The notes beneath the pieces were generated by a model. It worked only from the letters and a program-made list of their open reading frames with translations. It did not search any database and was not told the origin of the DNA. From assembly GCA_009869945.1 (NCBI GenBank), contig WIXG01000173.1:62001-126000 (forward strand): a stretch of DNA of 64,000 nucleotides, read 5' to 3'. Shown here piece by piece: positions 25,901 to 36,900 of this stretch; the stretch's first letter is position 1; each line of letters starts with the position of its first letter. Source of the stretch: Mesaphorura yosii. Lineage: Eukaryota > Arthropoda > Collembola > Poduromorpha > Tullbergiidae. Both the position numbers and the translations under genes were made by a program.

Positions 25901-28757
25901 CTTAATTCTATCCTAAGAGTGTTTCCTGTTAAATTGTTCTCATACTAGTTGATAAAATAAAAAAGATATACTTACCTGAGAAATCTTTGAGTCGGAGGTA
26001 GGAGATTGTAAGACGGATGATTGATGCTTTGTCCAACTGCGAAGTGATCGCTGCAGGAAGCGGCAACATTTTCGCGAGTTCATAAAACTCATAATTCTCC
26101 TTCCCACGCCTGGAACGAGCTGCATCGCGAGACTTCTCCTTCCGTAGTTCCAGAATACTGAAATCATTCAAAGAGATTTCAGTGAGATTTTCGGACGGAT
26201 CGGATCAATGATCAAAGCAAAGCAAAGCATTGTGGCATGGCAATTGCGTGAGGCGCGAGTTTAATGGATTTATTTGTTCCCAAATAATTAAAGGCTTGAT
26301 TTGATTAAATGAAACTGACGACCGACGACTTTCATCGCGGCACAGCGAGCATTTAATGTTAGGGCACAAACACAAGGAGCGGACAAAGTGTAAATCGGCC
26401 CAGGCGTTAAGTGAAAGGCAACAAGTCTCCCGGGAGCCCGCATAAAGGAAACAATTCATTCAAAGAGAGACAGCAAAAGAACCGGAGAAGAGTCCCCGCG
26501 TCTTGAAAGAATGAGGAAAACAATGTGTTGGAAAATCTCAGTGGAACTATAAAAAGTGAAAAAGTATTTGATAGAATGCGATGATTAGACGGAATGAGTT
26601 TTTCACGCATTGTCCACAACTGTGGTGGCATATTCATCCACGCAGTTTGAGATCACATTTCTCCTTGTATTAAAAGCGTCCTGCACTTATTTTCGCAATA
26701 AATGAAATTGACCACTTCAAAATTTATCCGTACCAATTTCGTTTGGCTGCCTGACGCTTTACTACGAACGAAGTTAACTAAGCGTTACAATTTACGTCGA
26801 GATTACACTAAAGTGCAGTATTTATTGCATTTATTTCAATTTCTGGCTCGCATTAAGCAAAAATTGAAGCAGTCACACTGACTGAGCTGAAGCTGGGCGC
26901 TCCAATAAATAACATTGACCCGTCTCATAATTTCCTTCGTAATAGATTCGCCTTGCTCCTCATTCCTCAATCTCAATGCGCACAGGCCGGGCGGACCCTG
27001 AGTTCACACGTTTGGTGGTGGAATCAGAATCCCCAACGGACTTCACACTCTCAAACTCAATTCAGCATATAGAATGTGAACTGGCTGCTTACTTTACTTT
27101 TATTTCGGATCACTCGCAGTTCTGCAGTGCAGTAAAAGGACAAAGTGTTGACGGCACGACGCTGGACGATGAAATTTTTGTTTTGATCTTCCCTGATGAA
27201 ATGCAACATTCTACTTGCTTTTACTCTCGCGATTTTCTCGTCCTCTGCACTGCACGCTGTGTGAGTTTGACCATTAATAAATAAATGATGAATTGAGACT
27301 CAAGTGCCGAACTTTGTAAAAAATAATGGAAATTTTCCGTCGCCCCGTCTCAAATTCTCTTGCCGTTCCGTTCCAGTGGCAAAGCAAGCCTTTTATCGGA
27401 GCTGCTCTCGCATCGCTCCGATACAATTATTGCGACACGCATTTCGCTATTGCTTCCCTTCCGATTACGCTTTCGCTGAGCTGAGAGAGGCTCGCGCTCG
27501 CAGATCATTTGTAAGGAAACGAGACGAGCAAATGTCTAATAAGTCGACGTGTGAATTCGTGTCCCAAGTGAGACCAGCAAACTGTGAGGCGTGATCATCA
27601 ATTTAAAGAAGAAAGGCCTCCGCGTTCTCGTCTGTGATTCGGTGTCGAATTCCTTGCTGACCCTGACTTAAAAGCTGTGTGCCTTCCCGTGCCATGCCTG
27701 TCTCTTCTTTCCATAATGGGATTCTCCACCGCGCTCATTTCCATAATTTCACCATTAATAAAAATGTCCATTGGAATAACTTTAAAGGACGGATTTTCGT
27801 TTTGATATAATTCTACACTACAAGTGATACAAGAATGAGATGCGTTGTGAAACTGTCAAAACCTGCATTCACACTTTCTTAGGCGTCCCAAGGAGATGAG
27901 CGACCGGCTGACATAAATGACGTGACCCTTCACTCAACCGCCCCATTCAACCGTCAGATTTGTGCTTGTACGGTTTTTCAGTGGGCCGCGCTGGCAAAGA
28001 ACAAAGAAATGATAATTTAAAGGTAATCGTCCAAATTAGTCGTACTTGCATTCAAATTCCTGTAATTTGATTTGTGATTCTCAAATGTGAGTTGTTTTGT
28101 CAGTTGCGAGCATTGAAATGGAATGGGCCCATTCAAGTTAAGAAAAGGAGAATTACATGTCGGCGGCCTGTACGAAACGAATCGACAGAATTGCAGAAAT
28201 GACAATACTGCAAGAAAAACTAATGAAACAAAATGTAATCCCAATGGGCAATGCCCAAACGATCCTTATTGGCAATTTATAACAATTGCCTTCGGTCTCA
28301 GAACGGAGTTTTGTTTCGGGCAAATTGCACAGATAATCTCCGAGGCTCCGAAGAGCTCGGCTCTCCTCTTGGTGAAAACAAAATTACCGCTGGCAATACA
28401 TACCTAACGAATAAGCTCAGCCAATGCCAGGCGTTGTGTCCGACTTATTGGAGTATTCTAGAAACTGATACGAAGTAAATTGAATTCGCGTCAAATGCGT
28501 GATGCGATGTCACGCTGACCTTGATACATCAAACCACTTCACCTGTGAAAAACCCGCTTGTCGTTCGTGAGCACGACTACGCATAAAGAAAGCTGAAAGC
28601 TGTTTTAATTACCATGAGTGCGTAAAAGATGGATTAACAGGTGACTGGCGTGTATGAAAAGAACCCGCAGCTACGGCGTAGTCCATTGCCGCAACTGCTC
28701 CGTATGGCAGCATAGCGCCCAGTCCGGGCATACTTCCCCATGGCCCCGCCAGGGTCA
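13351..28757 (-). CDS. trh: Trachealess (NPAS1/NPAS3 class) bHLH-PAS transcription factor, 16 coding exons
   Basis: Nuclear transcription factor that pairs with Tango/ARNT and binds ACGTG-type sites; in insects it specifies tracheal, salivary-duct and posterior-spiracle fates. Coding exons, 5' to 3' on the minus strand: 28731(ATG)-28613, 26157-25976, 24265-24215, 19535-19462, 19389-19300, 19217-19176, 19106-18983, 18222-18101, 17464-17271, 16310-16204, 15960-15813, 15729-15602, 15013-14847, 14743-14324, 14246-13986, 13917-13351. All junctions are GT-AG with matching phases; the total is 2796 bases, 931 residues plus stop. Residues about 45-99 are the bHLH, 129-197 PAS-A, 317-417 PAS-B; the tail holds an RKRKK basic run, [13 protein letters not shown], the class motif [26 protein letters not shown] and a terminal GWYST-like end (NWYSTTS). 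NPAS3 shares the same layout, but [16 protein letters not shown] and the C-terminal motifs are closer to insect Trh. Introns over 300 bases at 15014-15601, 16311-17270, 17465-18100 and 18223-18982 hold nothing I can name. A longer N-terminus from exons further right is possible. Confidence 0.95.
13986..14246 (-). CDS. trh: trh exon: [13 protein letters not shown] and ALLRQL motifs
   Basis: 87 codons with [34 protein letters not shown] and the class signature [18 protein letters not shown]. Fly Trh reads ALLRQLYANRESVIRA at this place, as I recall. Donor CAG|GTGAGC. Confidence 0.95.
14324..14743 (-). CDS. trh: trh exon: variable C-terminal tail, part 2
   Basis: 140 codons beginning [16 protein letters not shown]; contains the basic run KGRKRKKG, likely a nuclear signal, and Ser/Asp-rich sequence. 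Acceptor TTGTACAG|ATG, donor TCG|GTGAGT, phase 0. Confidence 0.92.
14847..15013 (-). CDS. trh: trh exon: variable C-terminal tail, part 1
   Basis: Encodes [20 protein letters not shown] and an Arg/Ser/Pro-rich stretch ending HEDPIS. Low conservation expected; supported by matching phases on both sides (acceptor CTGTAG|AT, donor TCG|GTATGA). Confidence 0.85.
15602..15729 (-). CDS. trh: trh exon after PAS-B
   Basis: Encodes [20 protein letters not shown] and an acidic/basic stretch ending SPDQDSS. MDCCQL matches the MILDCCQLE segment of insect Trh. Donor TCGG|GTGAGT, phase 1. Confidence 0.92.
15813..15960 (-). CDS. trh: trh exon: end of PAS-B
   Basis: Encodes [20 protein letters not shown] then [20 protein letters not shown] and IICVNYIL, the PAC end of PAS-B. 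Donor TAAG|GTAAAA in phase 2. Confidence 0.96.
16204..16310 (-). CDS. trh: trh exon: PAS-B core
   Basis: Encodes [20 protein letters not shown] and [15 protein letters not shown]. Acceptor TTCAG|A, donor GACT|GTAAGT, phase 1. Confidence 0.96.
17271..17464 (-). CDS. trh: trh exon: PAS-B start
   Basis: Begins [19 protein letters not shown], includes [20 protein letters not shown] and METD-like [17 protein letters not shown]. Acceptor TTTGCAG|GTC, donor AAG|GTGAGT, phase 2. Confidence 0.96.
18101..18222 (-). CDS. trh: trh exon: linker with [17 protein letters not shown]
   Basis: Begins [20 protein letters not shown] and ends [19 protein letters not shown], a signature of the Trh/Sim/NPAS linker before PAS-B. 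Acceptor TTTAG|TC, donor CGG|GTAAGT. Confidence 0.95.
18983..19106 (-). CDS. trh: trh exon: end of PAS-A and variable linker
   Basis: Begins [19 protein letters not shown] and runs into a Gly/Ser/Asn-rich linker ending TNNPD. Insect Trh has a long Gly/Ser run here; this copy is shorter. Phase-1 donor GACG|GTAAGT. Confidence 0.93.
19176..19217 (-). CDS. trh: trh 42-base PAS-A exon
   Basis: Encodes [14 protein letters not shown], 14 codons, phase 0 at both ends (CATTGCAG|GTG ... CAG|GTATTC). It continues the PAS-A fold exactly where Trh/Sim proteins read VFDYIHP/QxDH. Confidence 0.95.
19300..19389 (-). CDS. trh: trh exon: PAS-A core
   Basis: 30 codons: [20 protein letters not shown], then [10 protein letters not shown]. 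It is the most conserved PAS-A segment, flanked by TTTGCAG| and CAG|GTAAAT. Confidence 0.96.
19462..19535 (-). CDS. trh: trh exon: start of PAS-A
   Basis: Encodes [20 protein letters not shown] then HILQ, the entry to PAS-A. Acceptor CTCCACAG|GG, donor CTACAG|GTAAAA, phase 0. Confidence 0.95.
19536..24214. other. Large trh intron without recognised genes
   Basis: 4.7 kb between the 51-base exon and the first PAS-A exon. Only chance-length ORFs and simple repeats, including (GCCT)4 at 21820-21838 and TACGTACGTACAC near 21590, were seen. Confidence 0.6.
21820..21838. repeat. (GCCT)n microsatellite
   Basis: Four and a half perfect GCCT units in a trh intron. Shorter runs of the same unit occur elsewhere in the window. 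Confidence 0.85.
24215..24265 (-). CDS. trh: trh 51-base exon after the bHLH
   Basis: Encodes [22 protein letters not shown] directly follows the bHLH in Trh/NPAS proteins. Acceptor AATTTTCAG|CA, donor AAGG|GTAAGT. Small enough to be missed by gene finders. Confidence 0.93.
24452..25857 (+). pseudogene. Decayed zinc-finger gene nested antisense in trh intron
   Basis: On the plus strand, inside the trh intron between the bHLH exon and the 51-base exon. It keeps gene-like structure: ATG at 24452 after a pyrimidine tract and [19 protein letters not shown] to donor AAG|GTATTC; an acceptor at 24601; a C2HC-like finger ([13 protein letters not shown] ... NHARFC); a charged coiled-coil-like stretch ([14 protein letters not shown]); a C2H2-type finger ([20 protein letters not shown] then HKHKH); an intron at about 24950-25018; then [20 protein letters not shown]; and a last segment ending SSDSETD. 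The reading frame is interrupted by about three in-frame stops and one frame change, so it cannot make the full protein. I do not recognise the family; no transposase, reverse transcriptase or terminal repeats were seen. It might be a relic of a zinc-finger gene duplicate or of an unknown DNA transposon. Confidence 0.7.
25976..26157 (-). CDS. trh: trh bHLH exon
   Basis: Carries the DNA-binding basic region [19 protein letters not shown] and the helix-loop-helix through [20 protein letters not shown]. Acceptor ATTTCAG|T, donor TCAG|GTAAGT, phase 1. It is nearly identical to the fly and vertebrate versions. Confidence 0.97.
26158..28612. other. trh intron between N-terminal and bHLH exons
   Basis: 2.5 kb. 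In fly Trh the protein has several tens of residues between FTHSW and the bHLH that are absent from the direct splice here; an alternative in-phase exon could lie in this intron but I found none. ORFs at 26976-27284 and 27304-27594 look random. Confidence 0.5.
28613..28757 (-). CDS. trh: trh N-terminal exon with tandem (NAGNAG) acceptor
   Basis: Encodes [20 protein letters not shown] and ends PSFTHS in phase 2 (TCATG|GTAATT). MLPY..AVAMDYA and FTHSW are, as I recall, the start of insect Trh. The acceptor is TTTAG|CAG|TGACC, so the exon starts at 28760 or 28757 and the choice adds or removes one codon. The frame is open to the acceptor, so ATG 28731 (or 28713) may be internal. Confidence 0.8.
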
Positions 28758-30907
28758 CTGCTAAATTAAACGCAAACGCATGTTTCCTTCAGCCTTACAT
28801 TTACGTGTCCACGGTAGGAACGCCAGCGGTAGTCAAAACTCAAAAGGGTACCTGAGTAATCAATTGCACCTTTCTTCCAACTTTCTCCGAAATGAAATTC
28901 CGTCAACGGCACCTGATACTTGTACACAATTTCTCAGCACGTACTCGTGCTGTTATTCGAACGCGTGCTTTGCTCGTCCACACAAAATCTGATTAGCGTC
29001 CATTCACCTTGAGAGTCATGCTTACGTAATTGCGCACGTTTTATCACCACGGCCGGCCACGTACGAGTACTTTAGAGTCACCACGTTTCACCTACGCGAG
29101 TAAGCACAAATAATAAACTTTTTCTCCCGCTGCGTGCCAACTTCGTGCCTTTCTTTTTCTAGGTTAATTAAGAATGCATCACAAATTCTGTAAACTTGAA
29201 TTTTATTACTACTTGTTGAGAATTCGAAAGTTATTTTTTTCTGATGACGAGGCTTCTGGTGAAAGCAGGAGCGAGGCCGTAGCCGTAATAGGGCAGGATG
29301 CGAGCTGACTGCAGACGAGCGTGTGAGAGGAAGAAGGTCAATTACAGGATTCACTTTCTAATAACAAAGTAGCGAGCGGGGCTGAGACGAGACGAGACCC
29401 GGAGAGCAAAAGAGTTGGAGCAAAAGGTGCGTACAAATAAGTCACTTTTTCTATTCTACCCTCAACCCACCACCGCACCAACTCTGCTACTGCTAAAGGC
29501 TGTGGCTGTGATGCTGGAGAAAGCAGCTAAGCTATAGTAATAATAGGATACGTGTGTTATTAGTAAAGAAAACAGCGTTGCTGAGAGGAATGGAAATGTC
29601 TCATTTTCCCGGACCACGCTCTCCTCGCCCGTGTATGAACTACGAGTCCTGCCTGAATTTCAGCCTGGCTTTGGCTTGGCGGTGTTCGTGCTTCTCTTTA
29701 CGTATGCTTTCGGTGTACGCGCCTTGCACGCTGCCGTGAAAAGTTTCAGTGGAAAGATACACATGGAAAGTTAAAAACAACTTGCAGCCAACTCAAGGAG
29801 CCACGTCAAGCCAGTACGCGTACATAAACATAAAAAAGGTTGGGACTTTCACAACCCGCACAGCACGCGCGGGGCCTCCGATTGGCTCTCTTCGAACCGG
29901 AAGCCAAGCCGTCAGCACGCAAAGCGACTAAAGACTGCTGCTGCTTCAGCTGGCGTGTCTTGCGCAAGGCATGGTCTTGGTCTCGCGATCGCATACATTA
30001 TGCATCATAATCTCCTAAAGATGCAGGAAATTCTCAACTTCTCGCACAAAATTCCTTGAAAAATTTCCAAAGATGGTCGGTCGTTTTAAAAATGCTACCG
30101 AGAACGAGTAAAGTTTCACGAAGGAATTTGTGATTCACATTTTTTGTGAAGTTTCTTGCTCTAAATCTTTGTCCACGTCCACGCGCATAATGACAGATTT
30201 AAGTTTTAGCTCGCGACTTGCAAAAAATTGGATTTGTCTCTGCGAGTACCCAGAAAAAATTTATTGGAATTTATTTTTACCTACTTGCTTTTGCTTTACG
30301 TGTCATTTCCTCCAAGCCCAGCAATGTGAACGCTAATTTAAATCATGCTTCATCGCATCAGCAAAATTTTGCGTTTCATCTTCTGCCTTGCACACTAATT
30401 CATGAAAGTCGATCGAGCCTTGCCATGCTGTGCCATGCCTCTCTTCCCTTCGTCGGATTTAACTAGAACAACGTGACCGTCGTACTTGATGGGAATAGAA
30501 ATAATAAATAGAAACAGACGAAGAATTCGTATTCGTGGGGTATTGTTGGGAAAGCAGTGGCATGGCAGAGCCATAACATCGAATAGCACGTACCACGGAC
30601 ATGACTGGTTTTTCTTTCTATTTTTTGCCCATTGCGAGTAGCTCGCACTTGCTGTACTTGAAAACTACGAGTAACCTGTCCATTTCGATCATCAGCAGTG
30701 CAGTAGTAAAAAATTACGAAAGGAAAGACACAGCGCGGCACGCAGAATTGAGTTCAACTTGAATCATCAAATTCTTCGAGCGACCGCCGCGTCGCGTCCT
30801 ATAAACGAGTACATGTTTTGTGTTTATAAGGAGTCATCAGCAACTTTTGTCCTGTCCACGTCCACGCCACATTCTCAGCCAGGCAGACAGGCCAACCATT
30901 GTGTTGG

Positions 30908-30940
30908 CGGCGGTGAATACCTGTTCAGTATTCACCGCCG
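30908..30940. repeat. Perfect 13-bp hairpin
   Basis: CGGCGGTGAATAC, a 7-base loop (CTGTTCA) and the exact reverse complement. It is GC-rich at its base in an AT-leaning region. It is too short for a full pre-miRNA stem because pairing does not extend outward. Confidence 0.8.
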
Positions 30941-33900
30941 TGTATGGACATGAGACGTGAGATTGGCAGAGTCACACTCTGCACAGAGAACCGCTTTTAG
31001 CAGCTTTTAAAAGAAAAGCACCGCAAACGTACGGGACGTACGTGGAAAATGATTCAATGGGGTTGTCCTTGCCTTTGCCTCCAATTTCCCACTGCACGAG
31101 GAATACTAAATAGTTGACTGTGACTGGGGAAGTTCAATAATTCCAGTTGCGTGAGTTAATTGACAATGCAATATATTGCGCCCGACTGGCCTTTACAGGA
31201 ACGTTTCAGCAAGGACAAGAAGGAGAAAAGATGAGCATGAAGAGCAAAGCTAATAAATGTCAGTTGATTACTGGCCGAAATCAATACCGTAATCAAACGC
31301 CTGGCTCGGGGTAAAATGAATGATTTAACCGGACACAGCTCAGTAGTAAAGTAGGTGCTTCCAGGCAGACAGGAGAAAGCTTCAGCAGCTTTCAGACGTA
31401 TCACCCATTTTGTACCTTTCCTAGCAATCGAGGGAAGTGAATGAATAAAGAAACTAAGACGAACGGACGGGGAATGAGAGACAGAAGAACACGGGTTGGC
31501 GATGATGAGCGAAGGATGCGAGCCTGATCTGAATGCTGAGTGGAAATAGTTTTATATTAGCTTTTGTTGTATGATCGGGCAGCAGCGAGAATGAGAAAGC
31601 TGCATCAAGAAATGTTTTCGTGCCCGTGCCATAGCCGTGTCTCGCCCTTCGCAGCAGTGGCAGTACATCATGCAGAAGAGCATTTCCAGACTGCAACCCA
31701 CGCTCCGCGGTCGCACTTGACAAAAGAAAGTGCCAAGTCTCTTTGCTGGTTCGTCATCGCACGGCCAAATTACACTGGAATCACGGGATTTACGGTGCTT
31801 ATTACACGCTGGTATATCAACGAATTCCACCGACTATCTGGGGTGAGACGTGAGAGGACTTTAAAGATTTCAATGCATCTCAACTACAAATTCAACCAAA
31901 TTTCTGCTCAGACGCTACTGGTGTCATTTTCTTCACACCAGACGCAAAACCCGCCGCAGTACAAATAAAACCCACGCTACAAAGGAAATGCCTTCGTTAT
32001 TTACAACTTTCGCTATTCGCTTCTTGAACCACAAGTGTGAACCTTCAATATTCCCTGTAAACGCCGAATGCGAAACGAATGTGAACTGACATTCATATTC
32101 AGCTTCACATTGGAAAGGTTTCGTCCAATTGAGCAAAATTCCGAGCCCATCGAATGTGCACAAATTCCTTCGCACACTTCAACAACCGAAGTGTGTTTGA
32201 GAACACAGAAAAACGCTTGAACGTAATTATTTGTCAAAGATATTTAAAATGAAATATATTTAATTGAATTCTCTGTTCTGTTCGGTTCTCGGATCTTGTC
32301 TTGCGTGTAATGTAATCAATTTTATTGAAATCGAAGCATAGCACAACGCCAAAGTCAATGCAAAAGTCCTTCGAGATCCAAAGAAAGAATTTGGTCATTT
32401 GATCCTCCTTCATGGCCACGGCATGCCGGACGGCATTGTGTTAGAAAAATATGAAATACACCAGAATTTAAGTGAAAACATGGTATCACGTCCAGTCATT
32501 ATATTTTGCAGTGAAATACTGAAGAAGCATGCAGCATACGGACCAGATTCTTCTGCTCGACGTGCCTTGCCTGCCTGCTCGTCCGGCTTGCTGTCGTGTA
32601 CAAAGTGTACAAAATAAAATTACCAACATTGTGATTGTGAGTTACGTGCTGCCTCACAACAATTTAGCCACGATCCACGAGTACGAGTAAATAAAAGAGG
32701 AGAAAGCTAAAGCCCTAACAAGCTCGCTTGTTCTTGCTTTCCCGTAACATAAATCTCTCTCAAACACGCGGACGGGACGAACGGCGAAGAAATGATTAGG
32801 TTCTAAATTGAACAAATCATATTGACCCAGTCATAAAACTTCTGCAATGATCAATATCCTGGACAAAGTCCACAGCCGCAGTCAAGTCTTGCAACAGATT
32901 GCAAATTGAGAGCAAAGCAAGAAGTTCTCAGAGACAAATCAACAAAACCACCAGAATTTTTCTTTTCTCAATACACTGGTTTCTTGACTTTCGCACGAAC
33001 AATTACGGTGAGGACCAAGAACCAAAGAAACATGTTGCTTACAACTTATTTTGTTCTTTACGATATAATTTCTTTGCTGTTTAGTTTTTGAGTTTACCGG
33101 TCGCTTGACTGGAGGCGAGGTAATAATTAACTCTCCCTCTTGCTGCTCTTTCTGGCTGGCTCATAACGCTGCCAACTTCTGTTGATTTCGCTCTATGCCT
33201 GATTGGCTGCTTTTTTTTGTTTCTTAGTTTTGGGCCTTGGACTTTCTTGTGGTCGGCATAATTTACGAGGAATGTACATTGTTACCCGACCATATATGGA
33301 GAAAAATAAGCTATAACCTTCGACTCGACTGCCATGTCGGTGTCGAGTTTTGTTTTCGTGGCTAATCACGGTGTTTCCGCTGTAATAAAGTCATTTCATA
33401 TTGTCAGACCCTCGTGATGTAATCATAACGTAATAATTGTTATAATGTCAACCAGAAATCAACACACTTGTCAGCCGTCAGCGTTAGCGTCACCGTCGTC
33501 GTTCTTAATCTGTCTGAATGCTCAGCCCATAAATTATAACCATACATTTCCAGTGCCATGCCATGCCACGCGGTATTTCGACTGCAAGCTGCACTAATCA
33601 GTTCACATCAGCCTCACCATAAATCAGAACAAATCATAATAACAGACATTAACTCGCGACTCGCACTCTGCTTTTGCGTGTTCTTTTCCACGCTACGCTT
33701 TCCTTCTTCCGTGTTTTTCGACTGCTCAAGTCAAGACCCTCTTATCTTCATCAAGATTATCGCACGTTACACAATAAATTACATAGCACCTCAAAAATTG
33801 AATTATTATGTTCAATTTCCTCCTCCTTTCTGTTGACATACGAAAATAGAGCTTTCTAGTTTACAATCCTGAATTCTTCGCCTTAGCTGGGCTTCTTAAC

Positions 33901-36900
33901 AACACCTGCACACATTGCACAATATTACACTTTGAAATAGACCTAAAAATTCTCAAAACTGTAATCATACTTGACACGAAACGCCTTACACCGGAAATGG
34001 GGTCTAATTGAACCAGTTCCATTCTCGGTTTCGTCGGCATCGGAGGCCCAGTAAGCTTATTTACGACGTGTTATTTATATAATTTATCAAATCAAATTGT
34101 GAGAAAGGTCTCCTTCCCAGTTTTTATCCAGCGAGAGCATACAACGCAATTAAGACCAACGTAAAAGAGTACAAGAAAAGAATCATAAAATCGAAGTAAA
34201 ATCCAACATAAATACTTTTAGTGATAATTCCTCTTTGCTCTTTCCCTGCGGTCAAATGTTAGTGAAGAAAATACGCTTACGTTCGCGTGCTTAATGCGCG
34301 CATACTTATTTAATTCAATTAAATAGGGCCAGTCTGCAACTTCAACTCTGAGTTCTTCTTAGCAACGTTAAAGTGCATTGGTCACTAATGCACAACGCAG
34401 CATAAATCAATAATACCTTAGGCTATCATTGCCGGTATGAGCACCAAGAACAAAGCAGCACGGCACGACTGCTCTGGTGGTCAATCTTTCCGCCGTCGGA
34501 TGAGTGATGTTTTGTTTAACCTTGTTGGCCTTAGACTCAGCCCTGCCATTGCTATCTGATGATCCAGTAAAGAAAAATGGGATTGTCTCTTTCTCCTTTG
34601 CCTTTGCTCTCGCCGAAAAGAGATAAACTTTGATCTTTTCGGTCGGCAAGTCCATAAAGAACTTTGCACAACGATACGGCCGAATAATAAATTCTTCCAT
34701 TGCATAGCGAGCGTTAAGGCCGTAACACAGCGTAAATAGAAAGTCTTTGTCTCTTGGGGATTTGGTCACACCTTTGGGCTAACTTTTCTTCTCTTCTTTT
34801 CCTTTACTCGACTCGGTCGGTCCCTCTCTCATTGCTGGCAGTCGCTTTTATCGCACTTGTAAATTTACTTTCCGCAGTCCGACGATTCCGATTGCAAGTG
34901 AAGTTATGATCTCTTTTTAACTTCTCGCCATTTCCATTGACAAGCCAGTCAGCCCAGTCGGCTCAGAAAGGCTTGGAGAATTGGAAATTTTACGGCTCAC
35001 ATTAAAACGGGTGATCAAAGCCATGAAAGTGTGAAGTGATCAAGATCGACATTTTCACGAGTCCTCTGAAATGAATGGGATCAGAGTTCAATTCTTTCAC
35101 TTCCACTTTTACTCAATTAAAGAATGACCTCATCTGCCCAACAACGGCTGTCTCTTGAGCAGTAGAAATGAATCGTCTCGCTCTGGGCAACAGCAAATCC
35201 GTCTCCCTACTTGCTTTATTGGACTGAGAACTCCCTGTAAAGGAGTAAATGCTGAAATCGAAGCCTGAAATACTGGAAAGTCATCCTCATCGGAGAAAGG
35301 CAACTCGGAACTGAAAGAAAGCAGGATATAAAAACAGAACAATATTGCATTTTTCACGAGCCAGTGATTTCCAGTCTCACAAGGAGAGGAAATACGTACA
35401 CGGCAGTCGAATCGAAAATACACCAGTGTCAAATGCAGCACAATTACGAACGGTTGCTACTGCGATATTGCGCTTTTACAGCATGGGTCGATTTAAAATG
35501 CTATTAAAAAGTATTCCGACTCCCACTTCGAGGGTTAAATTCGCTCGAGTGATGAGCTCCAAGTTTTACTTTTCATGATGCATGACAAAAAGTTGTCACT
35601 TGTCTCTTTCAAGGCCCGCTTTACCCTTTCCATGATTTTAATTCCAGCTTTCTACAATTTGGTCAGTGTTTGCAGCAATTACCCCCTCGGTTCGTTGATT
35701 TTCAGTTTTGCAGTCACTCATTCTCAAAAATTCGAGCTGCTATGACTGTTTTGGACATCCTTTCATCTAAATCACAAATGAGCGGGCCAGAAAATGAGAA
35801 AGTAGTTTAAACAGTTTTCAACGCAGAATCCAGTTTCTCAAACAAATGAAACAAGGCGAGAAACTAACAGAGCTCTGAATGAACGAGCAGCGGACACGAA
35901 ACAAACAGTTTTAAAGTTGTTCATTATTTTGTCCGTTTATTGCGAGTATTTTATTTCAATTTTATGGTTGATGTCATTGTACAACAATCAAATACTACAT
36001 TTATTACACACAGTTTATTTGGAATTTCGTATTTCTTATTCCAATGACTGCAGCTTCATTTGTATGCGCTTGTACCAGATTTATGGGCTCTTGTTCTTGA
36101 ATTTGTTATGATGAACAAGTGATAAGAGAAAATGCAACCACGCACTGACGAAAGTCCGCACTCCACTGCACTGCGTGTTTGTGGTCATAAACCAAAAATC
36201 TGGTCAACGAGTCTACGCTCGATCAGCTTTGTAGTAGTCGTCTTATGGATAAAACGTGTCACGCTCGTCATGTCATGCCGTGTGCGCGGAGTTTTTGTCC
36301 TGCGTTGTTTTACTGAGTTTTTATGCAGACTGCTGCTGTTTTCGTTGAATAAATATGTGCACAGAACTTTCTTTCACGTAAGGTTGCTTCGAGATACCAT
36401 CAACAATCGTCTCGCAGTGTTTTATGTGCAAATATTTTGCTGGCGCACCGGAGAATTGACATTAATTACGCATTTACCACGAGTAAATCTGAGAATTCCA
36501 CAATTGCAAATGCAAATACTGCCAGTTGCTGCCGGTTTGGTTATCTGTTATTGTTTTCAGCATTCAGCGGTCGGTCGTTATTATTCGTGCAGAAGACATG
36601 ATGGGAAAAAACAAGGTTGGCAACAAGCACACGAATTGCAGAAATATCTGGTAATGTGACATTTTATTGTCTCACGACGAATAATTTGGGCGTACTTAAT
36701 GAAGCAATGGAATTCCGCTAACACGGCTCTACTTGGAATAGCGCTTAAGAATTGGCAACTCGATAAATCTTTGACTGAATGGCATCTGAACCCATTGATA
36801 ACATTTTTGCCCGGCACGGCGTGCGCGTGGGGAGTTGGGACTTACGCCTGCCTGCGGTAAACTTAAACCCGTCGCGTCGCGTGGATTTGAGGCGAGCGGA

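Noticed and set aside
31564-31968. 134-codon open frame, plus strand
   Set aside because: No family resemblance; overlapping frames on both strands are equally open.
36132-36659. 175-codon open frame, plus strand
   Set aside because: No recognisable motif, odd composition (rich in Cys, Arg, Phe, Val with no domain pattern) and no splice or promoter context; fits chance in 64 kb.
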